Positions 41,101 through 46,270 of a stretch of 64,000 nucleotides of DNA are shown here, one piece after another (within the stretch, counting starts at the first letter, position 1; the number at the start of each line of letters is the position of its first letter). This stretch comes from Leptodactylus fallax (Eukaryota; Chordata; Amphibia; Anura; Leptodactylidae): positions 11,495,001 through 11,559,000 of the forward strand of contig CAMRHE010000017.1 in the NCBI GenBank assembly GCA_947044405.1. Direction: 5' to 3'. The translations under genes and the position numbers were made by a program. The notes under the pieces are model-generated. The model saw nothing but the letters and a program-made list of their open reading frames with translations. It was not told the DNA's origin and searched no databases.

Positions 41101-42711
41101 ACCAAAAAGTTCCCTTGCTCTACAGACCCAACAAAGTTAGCCGACCTTCTTCAAGGGTCTCCTTACTCTTCTCTGCACTTGCCTAGGGCTGAAGCGGCCC
41201 CATGACACTGCCGTGATCCTAATGCATGATATGGATGCTGAATACACGGAAGTAAAAAACACTGCAGAGACCGGAAATTTTGGCATCTTCCTCATTCCGC
41301 ATTTGTAGAATGTCTTTTGGCTAAATTCACATGTCGAGGATTTGGTTATGGCAAACCTGATGTATTTACAAAAGGATCAGTAGCAAAACCCAGGACTGAC
41401 ACTTGGATTTCTGCTGTGGATCTGCACAAAGGATTAGCCTATTCAATGGGGATCATCTGAATGGGCTAATCCACAGCTTTTCAGGTAGGAATCAGAGAGA
41501 ATAATGGGCACACAATATTCGGGTGGATTTATTTTCCTCCAATGTGGGCAAAAATCCATGCAAATTTAATTCCAGAACACACAACTGGGGAATGCCATAC
41601 CCCATTGATTTGTACTGAATGTGAAATATTAGGATGAGGATTTAGGGGCAGAATCGGCACAAAATGAAATCCTGAATTTAGGATTTCTTAAAACTTGTAG
41701 AAATGGGCAGAAGGTTTAAGGTACATTCACATGATCAGGATTAACATGCAGAAATTCTGCACTGAAATACGCACAGAAATCTAGGCGAAAAATTCACAGC
41801 AACAGAAGCAGATTTTGGCGCGGATTTTCATAAGTATACATGCAGCTCTCAGCGCAGATTTTGAAGCCATTTTCTGACACCCTGCGGATTATAAAATCCA
41901 GGCCGTAGGTCAATTTCAAATGAAAAAAAAATCTGCATCGTATGCACGTGAAATGGAATTTCTTGTTAACATCAAAAGGGGTTTTCCCACCAAAGTACGT
42001 TATCCCCTGTCCGTAGGAAAGACTTACGGATCAAGGTCCGACTGCAAAGATCACCACTTTTGTCCCTTGTTCTGAAGGGAGCGTGGTCAGGCAGTGTGTG
42101 CAACGCTCCATTCATTTCAATGGGAGTGTTAGAGATAGCTGAAGGACAGCACTCGACTATCTCTGAAGTTCCCGTTGAAATGAATGGAGTGGTACACACG
42201 TTCCCTTCAAAAACGGTAGGTGATAGTGGTGGTCTGATCGGTCGGACCCCACTGATCTGCAAGTTATCCTTTGCCTTATGGATAGGGGATAACTTGCTTT
42301 GGTAGGAAAACCTCATCCAATGTTAATGGTGCAGATTTTCTGCACGGAAATCCGCACAGAAAATCCACACTACCCTGACCGTGTGCATGAGACGCCTCAA
42401 GGAACTCCCAGTCCATTAGTACAATTGCAGAACTAGCACAGTCCAATTGATACAGTAAAATAGCAGTAAAGAAAAGCACTGTATATAGAGCAAACACACA
42501 CATAGAAAGGCTAATCTGCTGATGTAACTGAGGCGGGAGAAGCTGGCGCCCAGGGACCCGAGATCTGGTTTCAAACCTCCAGCTCAAGCACCAGAGATCT
42601 CCTCTAAAAGTGCAGCAAAAGCTTGAGACAAATACTCACACTTCCCGTAGAACCTGCAGCTCCACCAAGGCGGCCGGATCGATCTCCTTCAGTTTGTTGT
42701 GGCTCAGGTTT
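1..42711 (-). CDS. LRIG1: LRIG1, leucine-rich repeats and immunoglobulin-like domains protein 1 (16 exons, partial at both ends)
   Basis: The joined exons encode 15 LRRs, an LRRCT domain, three C2-type Ig domains, one membrane helix and a partial cytoplasmic tail, the order found only in the LRIG family. LRIG1 is known as a single-pass plasma-membrane protein that dampens ERBB, MET and RET receptor signalling and marks epithelial stem cells; that role is family knowledge. Placed exons total 2,491 bp, and each inferred intron begins GT and ends AG. All LRR exons break after the second base of a codon, and all Ig and tail exons after the first. Missing are exon 1 (signal peptide, LRRNT), one short tail exon and most of the tail. 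The choice of LRIG1 over LRIG2/3 rests mainly on the exon at 1-152 and on strongly shared LRR and Ig residues. No frameshift or in-frame stop was seen in any placed exon, so the gene looks functional. Confidence 0.93.
380..609 (+). mobile_element. MITE family A copy (its right end merges into the tandem array)
   Basis: Starts with ...CACCAACACCCAGTCTGCAG, then GATAGATAGGTTACGGTCACC. Its middle includes CTCATTGCTCCAAAG and CAGTGGAGGCAGCGACTCAC, also seen at 14410-14490 and 55160-55300. The right terminus (from GATTGAGGTGACCCTAACC) is the inverted form of the left and continues into the array at 610-1549. Confidence 0.7.
610..1549 (+). repeat. G-rich minisatellite, about 19 units of about 49 bp
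   Basis: Each unit contains GTGACCCTAACCTATCTGTG, a G-run of roughly 6 to 21 bases often broken by one T, and TATACGCTGGGTCTG. I counted 19 ACCCTAACC cores. The unit is the complement of the MITE A terminal sequence, so the array looks like a tandem expansion of that terminus. The G-rich strand is the template strand for LRIG1. Open frames here are repeat artefacts. Confidence 0.95.
1905..1952 (-). CDS. LRIG1: LRIG1 short juxtamembrane tail exon
   Basis: A 48-bp exon too short for usual ORF detection. It encodes (D)[15 protein letters not shown](G), nearly the same as the conserved LRIG juxtamembrane segment. Acceptor TTTACAG sits at 1953-1959 and donor GTAGGT at 1899-1904. It takes one base from the Ig3/TM exon and leaves one base for the next exon, so the frame is kept on both sides. 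Confidence 0.92.
1953..3021 (-). other. LRIG1 intron
   Basis: Short A-runs (1994-2007, 2574-2582, 2611-2628) and one complete palindromic MITE (2766-2964) that ends about 58 bases from the Ig3/TM exon. No exon-like segment was seen. Confidence 0.8.
2766..2964. mobile_element. Palindromic MITE with AAGGGGTTGTCC ends
   Basis: Left end AAGGGGTTGTTCAGGATTA, right end GCCAGGACAACCCCTTTAAA. Subterminal inverted blocks AACAGCACCACACCTGTCC and GGACAGGTGTGGTGTTGTT pair. Related copies: about 53640-53860 and the repeat interrupted by the hAT-like element at 11986. Confidence 0.8.
3022..3459 (-). CDS. LRIG1: LRIG1 exon: third Ig domain, transmembrane helix, start of tail
   Basis: A 438-bp exon. The Ig3 domain shows the Cys of LALQCKA, the Trp of RITWLKGD and the Cys of [10 protein letters not shown] spacer with [14 protein letters not shown] follows, then a hydrophobic helix ([20 protein letters not shown]) and the basic stop-transfer [10 protein letters not shown]. 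The helix and following residues are almost the same as in mammalian LRIG1. Acceptor TTTTCAG is at 3460-3466; donor GTAATG starts at 3021. The Cys and acidic residues just outside the membrane lie in the least conserved part. Confidence 0.96.
3558..3839 (-). CDS. LRIG1: LRIG1 exon: second Ig domain
   Basis: A 282-bp exon encoding one complete I-set/C2 Ig domain. Visible are [10 protein letters not shown] (first Cys), EIAWQKDGG (core Trp), the [12 protein letters not shown] motif (second Cys) and a sequon in ANATL. The stretch [20 protein letters not shown] is unchanged from mammalian LRIG1 as I recall it. Acceptor CTTACAG, donor GTAAGT. The next intron is only 98 bp (3460-3557). Confidence 0.96.
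3840..4298 (-). other. LRIG1 intron between Ig2 and Ig1
   Basis: A 459-bp intron. Bases 4080-4140 contain a CCCTGCAGTGGCCACTACAG block that recurs at 43335-43355 and, less well, at 37470-37495, so part of it is an interspersed repeat. Nothing else was recognised. Confidence 0.7.
4299..4619 (-). CDS. LRIG1: LRIG1 exon: first Ig domain
   Basis: A 321-bp exon that follows the LRRCT exon in frame ([11 protein letters not shown]). It shows the [16 protein letters not shown] start of Ig1, the core Trp in FVWKKD, and [20 protein letters not shown] at the second Cys. A sequon lies in RNVTF. Acceptor TTCTAG, donor GTGAGT. The family signature SAASSS-SPMTF is present. Confidence 0.96.
4620..6680 (-). 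other. LRIG1 intron between Ig1 and LRRCT
   Basis: Contains a palindromic MITE (5489-5830). The rest, including an AT-rich block near 6120-6200 with homeobox-like TTTTAATTAACCC, looks unique. No coding signal. Confidence 0.75.
5489..5830. mobile_element. Palindromic MITE, family C
   Basis: Ends AAAGGGGTTTCCAGGACTTC and CTGAAAACTCCTCTAAA. Characteristic internal blocks: GGGGGTCCGACACCC, GAAGAGGCTACAGC, GCGCTGTGCTTGG. Copies with the same blocks lie at about 24000-24245, 38990-39349, 40389-40754 and 60793-61171. Confidence 0.75.
6681..6844 (-). CDS. LRIG1: LRIG1 exon: LRR C-terminal capping domain (LRRCT)
   Basis: A 164-bp exon encoding the cysteine cap that closes the LRR solenoid. It has the [12 protein letters not shown] motif, then CAHPES and FVC, giving the four cysteines of an LRRCT. 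It starts with the third base of a Leu codon (YMDSESF follows) and ends with the first base of Asp. Acceptor CTCTAG, donor GTAAGC. Confidence 0.95.
6845..7361 (-). other. LRIG1 intron between LRRCT and LRR15
   Basis: Bases about 7080-7265 form an imperfect inverted repeat (TTCTGTGCTTAGGAGTCCAG near 7120, its near-complement near 7220), probably a small MITE. No other feature. Confidence 0.6.
7362..7433 (-). CDS. LRIG1: LRIG1 exon: LRR15
   Basis: A 72-bp, one-repeat exon: [15 protein letters not shown] then GDLKMLKEL. Acceptor TTGCCAG lies directly after a 23-base poly-T tract on the minus strand; donor GTAAGT. It matches the last LRR before LRRCT in LRIG1. Confidence 0.94.
7992..8109 (+). 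repeat. Compound microsatellite (TG)n (TGTA)n (TA)n
   Basis: About 25 TG units, then TGTA units, then about 21 TA units, without interruption. Confidence 0.97.
8140..8255. repeat. Perfect 46-bp inverted repeat around (CTAT)6
   Basis: Bases 8140-8185 are the exact reverse complement of 8210-8255, and the 24-base spacer is six CTAT units. Each arm contains AATGATGTGCAGTCTGGACA. Able to form a long hairpin or cruciform. Confidence 0.95.
8693..8764 (-). CDS. LRIG1: LRIG1 exon: LRR14
   Basis: A 72-bp, one-repeat exon: [15 protein letters not shown] then SGLGALEHL, close to mammalian LRIG1. Acceptor CTGCAG, donor GTGAGT. A 10-bp direct repeat straddles the acceptor (8749-8758 in the exon, 8770-8779 in the intron). 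Confidence 0.94.
9446..9812. mobile_element. Palindromic MITE with an internal tandem expansion
   Basis: Ends TTGTCCGAGACCCAGGCAT (left) and ATGCCTGGGTCTTGAACAA (right) are inverted copies. Blocks such as GTCCGTCACCCAGACC suggest kinship with family C. Confidence 0.75.
9521..9650 (+). repeat. Minisatellite, 26-bp unit, about 5 copies
   Basis: Unit CCCCGCACAGATCAGCTGAC plus ACCCAG; one copy lacks GCACAGAT. It lies inside the MITE 9446-9812 and is made of its own sequence. Confidence 0.9.
9808..10058. mobile_element. Palindromic MITE, AAAGAGGACCTGTCACC end
   Basis: Left end TTAAAGAGGACCTGTCACC, right end AGAATTCCTCTTTAAA. Inner blocks ATTCCTCCTGGAAAC and GTTTCCAGGAGGAAT are exact inverted copies. 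It abuts the previous MITE. Confidence 0.7.
10240..10480. mobile_element. Palindromic MITE with a 20-bp hairpin arm
   Basis: TCCCCGGTGCCAGAGATATC (10292-10311) is repeated inverted at 10378-10397. Flanking ends (TAGAATCTTTCATGTCCTC, GAGGATGTGAAGGATCCTCT) are also roughly inverted, so the element may span about 10210-10477. Confidence 0.65.
10849..10929 (-). CDS. LRIG1: LRIG1 exon: LRR13 (long repeat)
   Basis: An 81-bp exon with a 27-residue repeat, [18 protein letters not shown] then RGLESLNKL. The ISGTIED insertion makes this repeat longer than its neighbours and is typical of LRIG1. Acceptor CTGCAG, donor GTGAGT. Confidence 0.95.
11986..12338. mobile_element. Non-autonomous hAT-like transposon with 8-bp target duplication
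   Basis: Begins CAGGGCTGTGGAGTCGGAGT and ends CGACTCCACAGCCCTG. The flanks 11978-11985 and 12339-12346 are both GCTGCAAT, a perfect 8-bp duplication as made by hAT transposases. It is inserted in an older palindromic repeat (GAATAAAGCTAAGCTGCAAT / ACAAGCCTATGGCCAAGGG). A second left terminus sits inside at 12263, so the last 76 bp alone would also look like a short element. Confidence 0.85.
12534..12665. mobile_element. Small hAT-like palindromic MITE
   Basis: Starts CAGGGGTAGGCACAACC and ends TTTGCTGACCCCTG; inner blocks ACAACTCCCAGCA and TGTTGGGAGTTTTAG pair. Flanks ATTTACAG and ATTTACGG fit an 8-bp duplication with one change. Same family as 55428-55511. Confidence 0.75.
13800..13990. repeat. 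TGGCCA-type interspersed repeat
   Basis: Contains ACTGGCCATACGCCTTAGCT and CCAACCCTCCCACATACATG. Related wording (acacattagatggttggcc, atggccgactttac) recurs at about 24300-24465, 25890-26110, 27870-28045, 35800-35900, 38870-38960 and 63640-63735. Probably one old MITE family; boundaries are not clear. Confidence 0.5.
14325..14620. mobile_element. MITE family A copy
   Basis: Starts AGGAGCCTGTCTCCAGAATCC, then ATATCACCCCAGCCCTGCAG and ATAGATAGGTTATAGGATCACC. This terminal part corresponds, in complement, to the units of the arrays at 610-1549 and 49290-49848. The middle has TGTGAGTCGCTGCCTCCATT and GCTCTCTGGAGCAACGAGGG. Confidence 0.75.
15060..15153 (+). repeat. 17-bp tandem repeat, 5.5 copies
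   Basis: Unit CCCCATAACCTGCGGCT, nearly perfect copies, about 170 bases past the donor of the LRR11-12 exon. Reads open on the minus strand as a repeat artefact. Confidence 0.95.
15322..15465 (-). CDS. LRIG1: LRIG1 exon: LRR11-12
   Basis: A 144-bp exon with two 24-residue repeats: [15 protein letters not shown]... and [17 protein letters not shown].... A sequon lies in NNLT. Acceptor CTGCAG, donor GTAAGT. Confidence 0.95.
17016..17029 (+). promoter_or_regulatory. CTCF-like motif
   Basis: ACACCAGGTGGCGC fits the core CTCF consensus CCASYAGRKGGCRS at 13 of 14 positions. Binding is not shown by sequence alone. Confidence 0.35.
18105..18240. repeat. CTCTAGTGGTG-type interspersed repeat, copy 1
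   Basis: Shares GCTCCCTCTAGTGGTG, TAGGCAGTCAGAATT and GGGGATTTGGA-CTCT-TATCAG with 19672-19815, in the same orientation. The two copies flank the LRR9-10 exon. Confidence 0.7.
18520..18663 (-). CDS. LRIG1: LRIG1 exon: LRR9-10
   Basis: A 144-bp exon: [18 protein letters not shown]..., then [18 protein letters not shown] and CQKLQEL. The GWSFCQKL motif is a landmark of this repeat in LRIG1. Acceptor CTGTAG, donor GTAAGT. Confidence 0.95.
19672..19815. repeat. CTCTAGTGGTG-type interspersed repeat, copy 2, with palindromic core
   Basis: GCCACCACTAGAGGGCGC (19682-19699) pairs with GCGCTCCCTCTAGTGGTGGC (about 19730-19749). The rest matches 18150-18240. It ends about 70 bases from the LRR7-8 exon. 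Confidence 0.75.
19686..19699 (+). promoter_or_regulatory. CTCF-like motif, forward
   Basis: CCACTAGAGGGCGC fits CCASYAGRKGGCRS at all 14 positions. A facing minus-strand copy with one mismatch (CCACTAGAGGGAGC) lies at 19732-19745. Confidence 0.4.
19884..20027 (-). CDS. LRIG1: LRIG1 exon: LRR7-8
   Basis: A 144-bp exon, the most conserved of the LRR exons: [18 protein letters not shown], then [20 protein letters not shown] sequon lies in NNIS. Acceptor TTGTAG, donor GTAAGT. Confidence 0.97.
20028..23502 (-). other. LRIG1 intron between LRR7-8 and LRR5-6, mostly satellite
   Basis: About two thirds is one tandem array (20655-22965). The flanks (20028-20650, 22970-23502) look unique; 23030-23420 has no simple repeats. 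Confidence 0.8.
20655..22965 (+). repeat. Large minisatellite, 33-36 bp unit, about 65 copies
   Basis: Unit TACAAGAATATAACTACTAT then AATACTGCTCCTATG. Variants differ mainly in the CTCCTATG part (CCCCTATG, CTCCCTATG, CCTCCTATG, CTCCTGTG), which changes length by one or two bases; one unit near 21900 has a deletion. The array sits inside an LRIG1 intron. Open frames on both strands ([16 protein letters not shown]) are artefacts. Confidence 0.98.
23503..23646 (-). CDS. LRIG1: LRIG1 exon: LRR5-6
   Basis: A 144-bp exon: [19 protein letters not shown], then [19 protein letters not shown] and LLTQL, the second repeat nearly the same as in mammals. Acceptor TTACAG is preceded by a 16-base poly-T tract on the minus strand; donor GTAAGT. 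Confidence 0.96.
24000..24245. mobile_element. MITE family C copy (partial)
   Basis: Contains GGTCCGACACCCCAGACCCC, ATCAGCTGGAGGAAGAGGCT, AAGCACAGCGCCATACATTG and GCTTGGTATTGCAGCT, the family C blocks. Its right end is lost. Confidence 0.65.
24488..24955 (+). repeat. Purine-rich minisatellite, about 24-bp unit, about 18 copies
   Basis: Unit GCGGCAGAGAGAGAGCGAGC plus GCAT. Copies differ in the number of GA dinucleotides and in an added GCGC. Rich in CpG and GA. Long frames on both strands ([16 protein letters not shown]) are artefacts. It ends 46 bases from the donor of the LRR3-4 exon. Confidence 0.97.
25002..25139 (-). CDS. LRIG1: LRIG1 exon: LRR3-4
   Basis: A 138-bp exon: [19 protein letters not shown], then [19 protein letters not shown] and LRIKDL. 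It is six bases shorter than the other double-LRR exons. Acceptor TTGCAG, donor GTAAGT. A purine-rich tandem array ends only 46 bases past the donor. Confidence 0.95.
26255..26445. mobile_element. Palindromic MITE with ACTTCCTGGT arms
   Basis: CAGTCTCTACTTCCTGGTCC on the left pairs with ACCAGGAAGTGGAGACCAG on the right; inner arms CAGCCAATCACTGACC and GCCTGTGATTGGCC. Related copies: 34140-34385, 46000-46270 and 53861-54160. Confidence 0.7.
29357..29716. mobile_element. Repeat related to the long palindrome at 35387-35715
   Basis: Shares GGAATTTTTTCTCTAGCCCCC and CAGTCCTGTTAGTTT-like blocks. Ends with GGGAAAACCCCTTTAA. The right arm has diverged. Confidence 0.55.
32600..32690 (+). repeat. Fragment of a dispersed vertebrate repeat
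   Basis: CAGTGCCAACATATTCCGTA, GCGCTGTAGATAGATTATCA and CCCCATTGGAGTTCACAAT resemble a repeat I recall as common in frogs (AGCGCCAACATATTCCGCAGCG). A second, degraded copy is at 61855-62060. Its class is not decided here. Confidence 0.5.
34140..34385. mobile_element. Palindromic MITE with TTTCCTGTGTG block
   Basis: TTCCCATTGGTCTCTACTTTC on the left pairs loosely with GAAAGTAAAGACTAACTGG on the right; the ATTTCCTGTGTGCCAAGACA block is shared with 53861-54160. Confidence 0.6.
34425..34600. repeat. Imperfect palindrome bearing two CTCF-like motifs
   Basis: GGATCCAGTAGATGGCGCTG (34426-34445) pairs with CAGCGCCACCTACTGGACCC (34579-34598). Plus motif CCAGTAGATGGCGC (34429-34442) and minus motif CCAGTAGGTGGCGC (34581-34594) both fit CCASYAGRKGGCRS at 14 of 14. 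They face each other 138 bases apart. Confidence 0.5.
34996..35070 (-). CDS. LRIG1: LRIG1 exon: LRR2
   Basis: A 75-bp exon: [14 protein letters not shown], then [11 protein letters not shown], matching the NNNELTAVPSLG repeat of LRIG1. Acceptor TTTAG, donor GTAAGT. It lies alone between introns of 9.9 kb and 7.6 kb. Confidence 0.94.
35387..35715. mobile_element. Long palindromic MITE with perfect 30-bp arm
   Basis: Bases 35461-35490 are the exact reverse complement of 35641-35670. An inner arm CTGTCAGGTGGGTGGTCCT (35541-35559) is repeated inverted at 35579-35597 around a 19-base loop. Outer ends AAGAGGACCTTTGACC and AAAGGTCTTCTTTA. Confidence 0.8.
38990..39349. mobile_element. MITE family C copy
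   Basis: GGTGGTGGTCCGCCACTGTG, AAAGAGGCAGCAGTTTTCGG, ATTGCAGCTCAGCC and a right end with CATCAATATGTAAGACCC then GAAAACCCTATTAA. Confidence 0.65.
40389..40754. mobile_element. MITE family C copy
   Basis: Left TTAAAGGGATTTTTTGGGAA, then TTGATGACCTATCC; right GGATCGGTCATCAATATGCG, then CCTGGAAGACCCCTTTA. GAAGAGGCCGCAGCTTTCGG inside. Confidence 0.75.
41974..42314. mobile_element. Palindromic MITE, GTTATCCCCTGTCC type
   Basis: Left GGGGTTTTCCCACCAAAGTA and GTTATCCCCTGTCCGTAGG; right GGATAGGGGATAACTTGC and TTTGGTAGGAAAACC. Inner blocks TTCATTTCAATGGGAGTGTT and AACTTCAGAGATAGT-like arms pair. Related copies: 45112-45418 and 59918-60173. Confidence 0.8.
42640..42711 (-). CDS. LRIG1: LRIG1 exon: LRR1 (first exon present in the window)
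   Basis: A 72-bp exon: [15 protein letters not shown], then VELQVLREV, matching the first repeat of LRIG1 (NLSYNKLSEIDP). Acceptor TAACAG, donor GTGAGT. It begins with the third base of a Leu codon, so exon 1 must end in phase 2. No exon 1 candidate was seen upstream to 64000. Confidence 0.93.
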
Positions 42712-43192
42712 CTGTTAGAAAAAGGCAATGAAATCAGCACATGGCAGTCACCGAGGTCAGCAGAAACCTGCCTGACAATTACTGTGGATCGCATGGAGAA
42801 AACGATCCGCTGTTAGACAAGAGCACTTAGGAAATGGCAAGGCTTTTTCAGTTTCGGCAGCAAACAAGGCAATTACAAAGGCACTATAAGGATACATGAA
42901 GTGCTCGGGATCCGACGTTCTACGGTAATTAAATCAGCAAATTCTACCGGATTAGCCGGGGTTTGTTTTCATTTATTTTCTTTGGATCGGAGAGTCAAAC
43001 AAATCAATCTTCCTGGGTTTAGTCAGGGACAGACTCATTTGTCCGATCTCCCGGCCATGAGGAGAATTATGGCAATTAATGGGATGTTTGTCCCACAAGA
43101 TAAGCCAGACGGGGATGGAGGGTAGAAATATGTGCAATGTATAAAACACTTGTCTACTTGGAAAGCCGTCGGCCTTTATAATGGATGCCTTT

Positions 43193-43538
43193 AAAGGGGT
43201 TGTCCTGTCTGGAGAAGACCTTCTGTGTATAAGGACTCACTGGCCATTCGCTTATTAGCATTGGTCTGCCAACTGAGACCTTTAGCAAAGGGCTTATCAT
43301 CTCTGGGGTAGCTGTGGTTGGCTGCAGATTTCTCCTGCAGTGGCCACCGCAGGATAAATGAGGTATTACATGGTGGCTCCCATTCATGGTAATACATGGC
43401 TGCACTTCTCAAAAGCCTCCAGAGCAGAAGCCGCTCTTAGCAATGACTTGTTACTCTGGATAATGGAGCCCCAACAGGAGATCTTTCTTTACAACATGGA
43501 CAATCCCTGTCTGTGTCCTAACAGGACAACCCCTTTAA
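43193..43538. mobile_element. MITE with AAAGGGGTTGTCCTGT ends
   Basis: Left TTAAAGGGGTTGTCCTGTCT, right TGTCCTAACAGGACAACCCC. A middle block CTGCAGTGGCCACCGCAGG is shared with 4095-4115. It abuts a family A copy starting at 43539. Confidence 0.75.
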
Positions 43539-43800
43539 AGGGAGTCTGTCACCAGAACACCAACATATTAACCCAGCTCCGCAGATATATAGGTTAGGAT
43601 CACCTGAATCGAATGGTGTACATTGATGCCTCCTTTGCCAACCTGAAATGAGTTCTTTAGATCAACAAGGGTGTTACCATTGCTCCAAAGAGGTAAAACA
43701 GCAACATCCTCATTGCTCCATATGGTTTGTTTCTATAGTGACAAAAATGGAGGCATTGATTCACCAGTCAATCATTCATTCAACCTACTTCTGTCTTGTG
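43539..43800. mobile_element. MITE family A copy (right end lost)
   Basis: GGGAGTCTGTCACCAGAACAC, then CCCAGCTCCGCAGATATATA and GGTTAGGATCACCTGAATCG, and GTTACCATTGCTCCAAAGAG in the middle. Confidence 0.7.
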
Positions 43801-45111
43801 TATGGTCATCTTAAAGGGGTTGTCCAGGATTTTATTTTAAGGATAGGCCATAAATATTTGTGACTGGGGAGGGGGTTGACAGTCGGCACCTGTTTGGAGA
43901 TGCATTTGGTCTGCGTACTATACAGATCGCTCAGCGCCCTGTATGGTGGCCTAGCAGCATTACTATAGCACAGTAACAGCAACTGTGCCCGGTCCTTGCC
44001 TAGTACATGGACTCTCCCCCTTCCACAATCAGGTATTTAATAAATCCTGGACATCCCCTTTAATTTTGGAGAATGTGTAATACACTAGAGAAAGCAACAA
44101 TATCATAGGAATAAATTGGTATTGACAGCCGCCTACCATAAATATGTGACCCCCATAGGTAATGCAGAAGTGTGCGGGCTCCTGGTACAATACAATACCC
44201 TCCTCCCATGTTTGCTGCCATTATGGTACTATAATCCACGTAGCCCGAAACCAGTTTTGTAACGATCTATGGCGAAGGCTTTCCTAACACAAACAGGTCG
44301 GGCATTGCGCGCGCTATAGCTAGTCCTTTGTTACATGAATCCCTTCATAAAAGGAAGCCTTAGCGGTCATTCAATATAAATTGCAAAACCTCTATCTGAA
44401 TGAAAGTCATATGAAACATAGACTGACAGTGCATTCAGAGCCCATGCCTCATTTGATAACATGTAGGACAAAAATGCGATTTGCTTGGCGGAGATTACAT
44501 TACTGGTTAACCACATAATGAGGTTACGTTGAACGTGTCACTACTGATTTGTATTGTAGTGAGGAAGTCTTAATGGACAAATAAAATATCCATCTGACAT
44601 ATTAAATCACGTATAATGCAGCCTGACAAACGCTGGTGCATGGAGATAATGGCGGAGCGCTTGAACTCTGCTGTTAAAGGGACGCAACCGCTCAAAAACA
44701 CTAAATCATAAAAGATGATGGGATATTTACTAATAGAAAGATGGATACTGCTGGGTCCTAAAAGTTTCCATCTAAAATGCAGAAATAGTCATAAAATAGA
44801 ATTCCTTAAAAGAAGGTTTCTGGTAACTGAATGCCAACCCTTAGGCCCTCACGTTGAGGGGGTTGTCCAGGGAACCCCAAGGGGTGCATGATGAATGGGA
44901 CTTCGGCCATGTTACTGGGGTACCTGACAGCAGCGCTCCTAGCTCTGCAGCTGATGTCATTTACTAGAATTGGGCTGAGCTGTAGTAACAGGAAGAACAG
45001 TACAAGTACAACAACACCTTTGTTCTTCTGATCACTCCTTGCTGGCCTATCAATGTAAGCTCCTCAGTGGCCGCCATGAGCGTTCTATCAAGATGCTGTA
45101 ATGGTAGCCAT

Positions 45112-45418
45112 ATTAAAAGGGGTTACAACAAGTTACCACCAATCCACAGGATCTCCACCGATCATGCAAGCTAGTGTGTTTTGCACCCCAGTTTGAATGG
45201 AGCTGCAGGTCGTAAATGCAAGACCCCACTCATTTTAATGGGAACCACCAGAGGATAGCCAAGATCTCTAGAAGTTCCCATTGAAAAAGGAGTGGGGGAG
45301 CAGATTTATGACCTGTAGCTCCAGGCAAAATACCCTGGATCAAGAGGGTCCAAGTAGTCGGCAATATTCTCCCCTATCATGTAGATATGGGGTGACATGT
45401 TACCAGAATACCCTAAAA
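45112..45418. mobile_element. Palindromic MITE, GTTATCCCC-type relative
   Basis: Left AAAAGGGGTTACAACAAGTT, right ATGGGGTGACATGTTACC. Arms CTCATTTTAATGGGAACC and GAAGTTCCCATTGAAAAAG pair. Confidence 0.65.
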
Positions 45419-45999
45419 ATCACTCTCTCGGACAGAAGCTCTAAGACCAGTTAAAAGAAACTCTAAAAGTTCATCCTATAAAAATGAAGGGTCTACCAGC
45501 CAGACGTAAACCTCAGGACACGTAGCATCTAGGTTTATTCCACACTTTTGGGATTTGCTTCAAACTATTCTATGGCATATTAAGAGTCCAAGACCCTCTA
45601 TAGGAACTAATAGCACAGACCATGGCGACAAACTATGTGAGTGTTTTTACATATGTGTGCGGGCCCTGCGAGCATTACCCCCATTATAAATTATACTGTC
45701 AGAAAAGACAATTCCTACAAGCTATAAATGTTACTAGAGGCGACAGCTATTAAAGTGACCTGTAAAGCCACCTTCAGAACATTAAATACCTACACCAACT
45801 ACTAGACATCGCCGGATCAAAGCTACATTACCTATGGATAAAGATCAGATGCTAACCGAAATAAAAAGTGGGTGACCACCAACATGGCTGCCACTCCTCA
45901 CCCCCCATTTGAGCTGTCAATTATTTCCCCAAACTTGTAAAAGAAAAATCTGTTGAAAAAAAAATCAAAGTATACAGATGAAAGGATTTTACATTAAAA

Positions 46000-46270
46000 A
46001 GGTGTTTTCGGGTTGGGAAATTTTTAAAAACCATGCTCAGAATGGGTTAAAAACAAAAAAGATGCAGTACTGAGCGCTGCTCCTTCACCACCCCCATTCT
46101 GATGCTTACCACCTAGTCTCTATGCAGGAAGTGCCAGGAAATGGGCACTCTCACCTCCGCAAAGGTGACCGGCCTCAGCTGTGAGTGGCCAGTTTTTGTG
46201 CATTGAGATGGGGCCAGGAATAGAGACCAGCAGGGAACCAGTAAGCGTTGGGGAATCAGTCTGGACAACT
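46000..46270. mobile_element. Palindromic MITE, relative of 26255-26445
   Basis: CCATTCTGATGCTTACCACC, AGTCTCTATGCAGGAAGTGC and GGCCAGGAATAGAGACCAGC match the 53861-54160 copy in order. Confidence 0.6.

Larger units (their letters stand above)
35071..42639 (-). other. LRIG1 intron between LRR2 and LRR1 (7.6 kb)
   Basis: Holds a long palindromic MITE (35387-35715), TGGCCA-type fragments (35800-35900, 38870-38960), further MITEs (38990-39349, 40389-40754, 41974-42314) and a degraded one near 37150-37290. Unique-looking stretches lie at about 36480-36830, 37930-38620 and 40800-41950. No coding signal. Confidence 0.65.
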
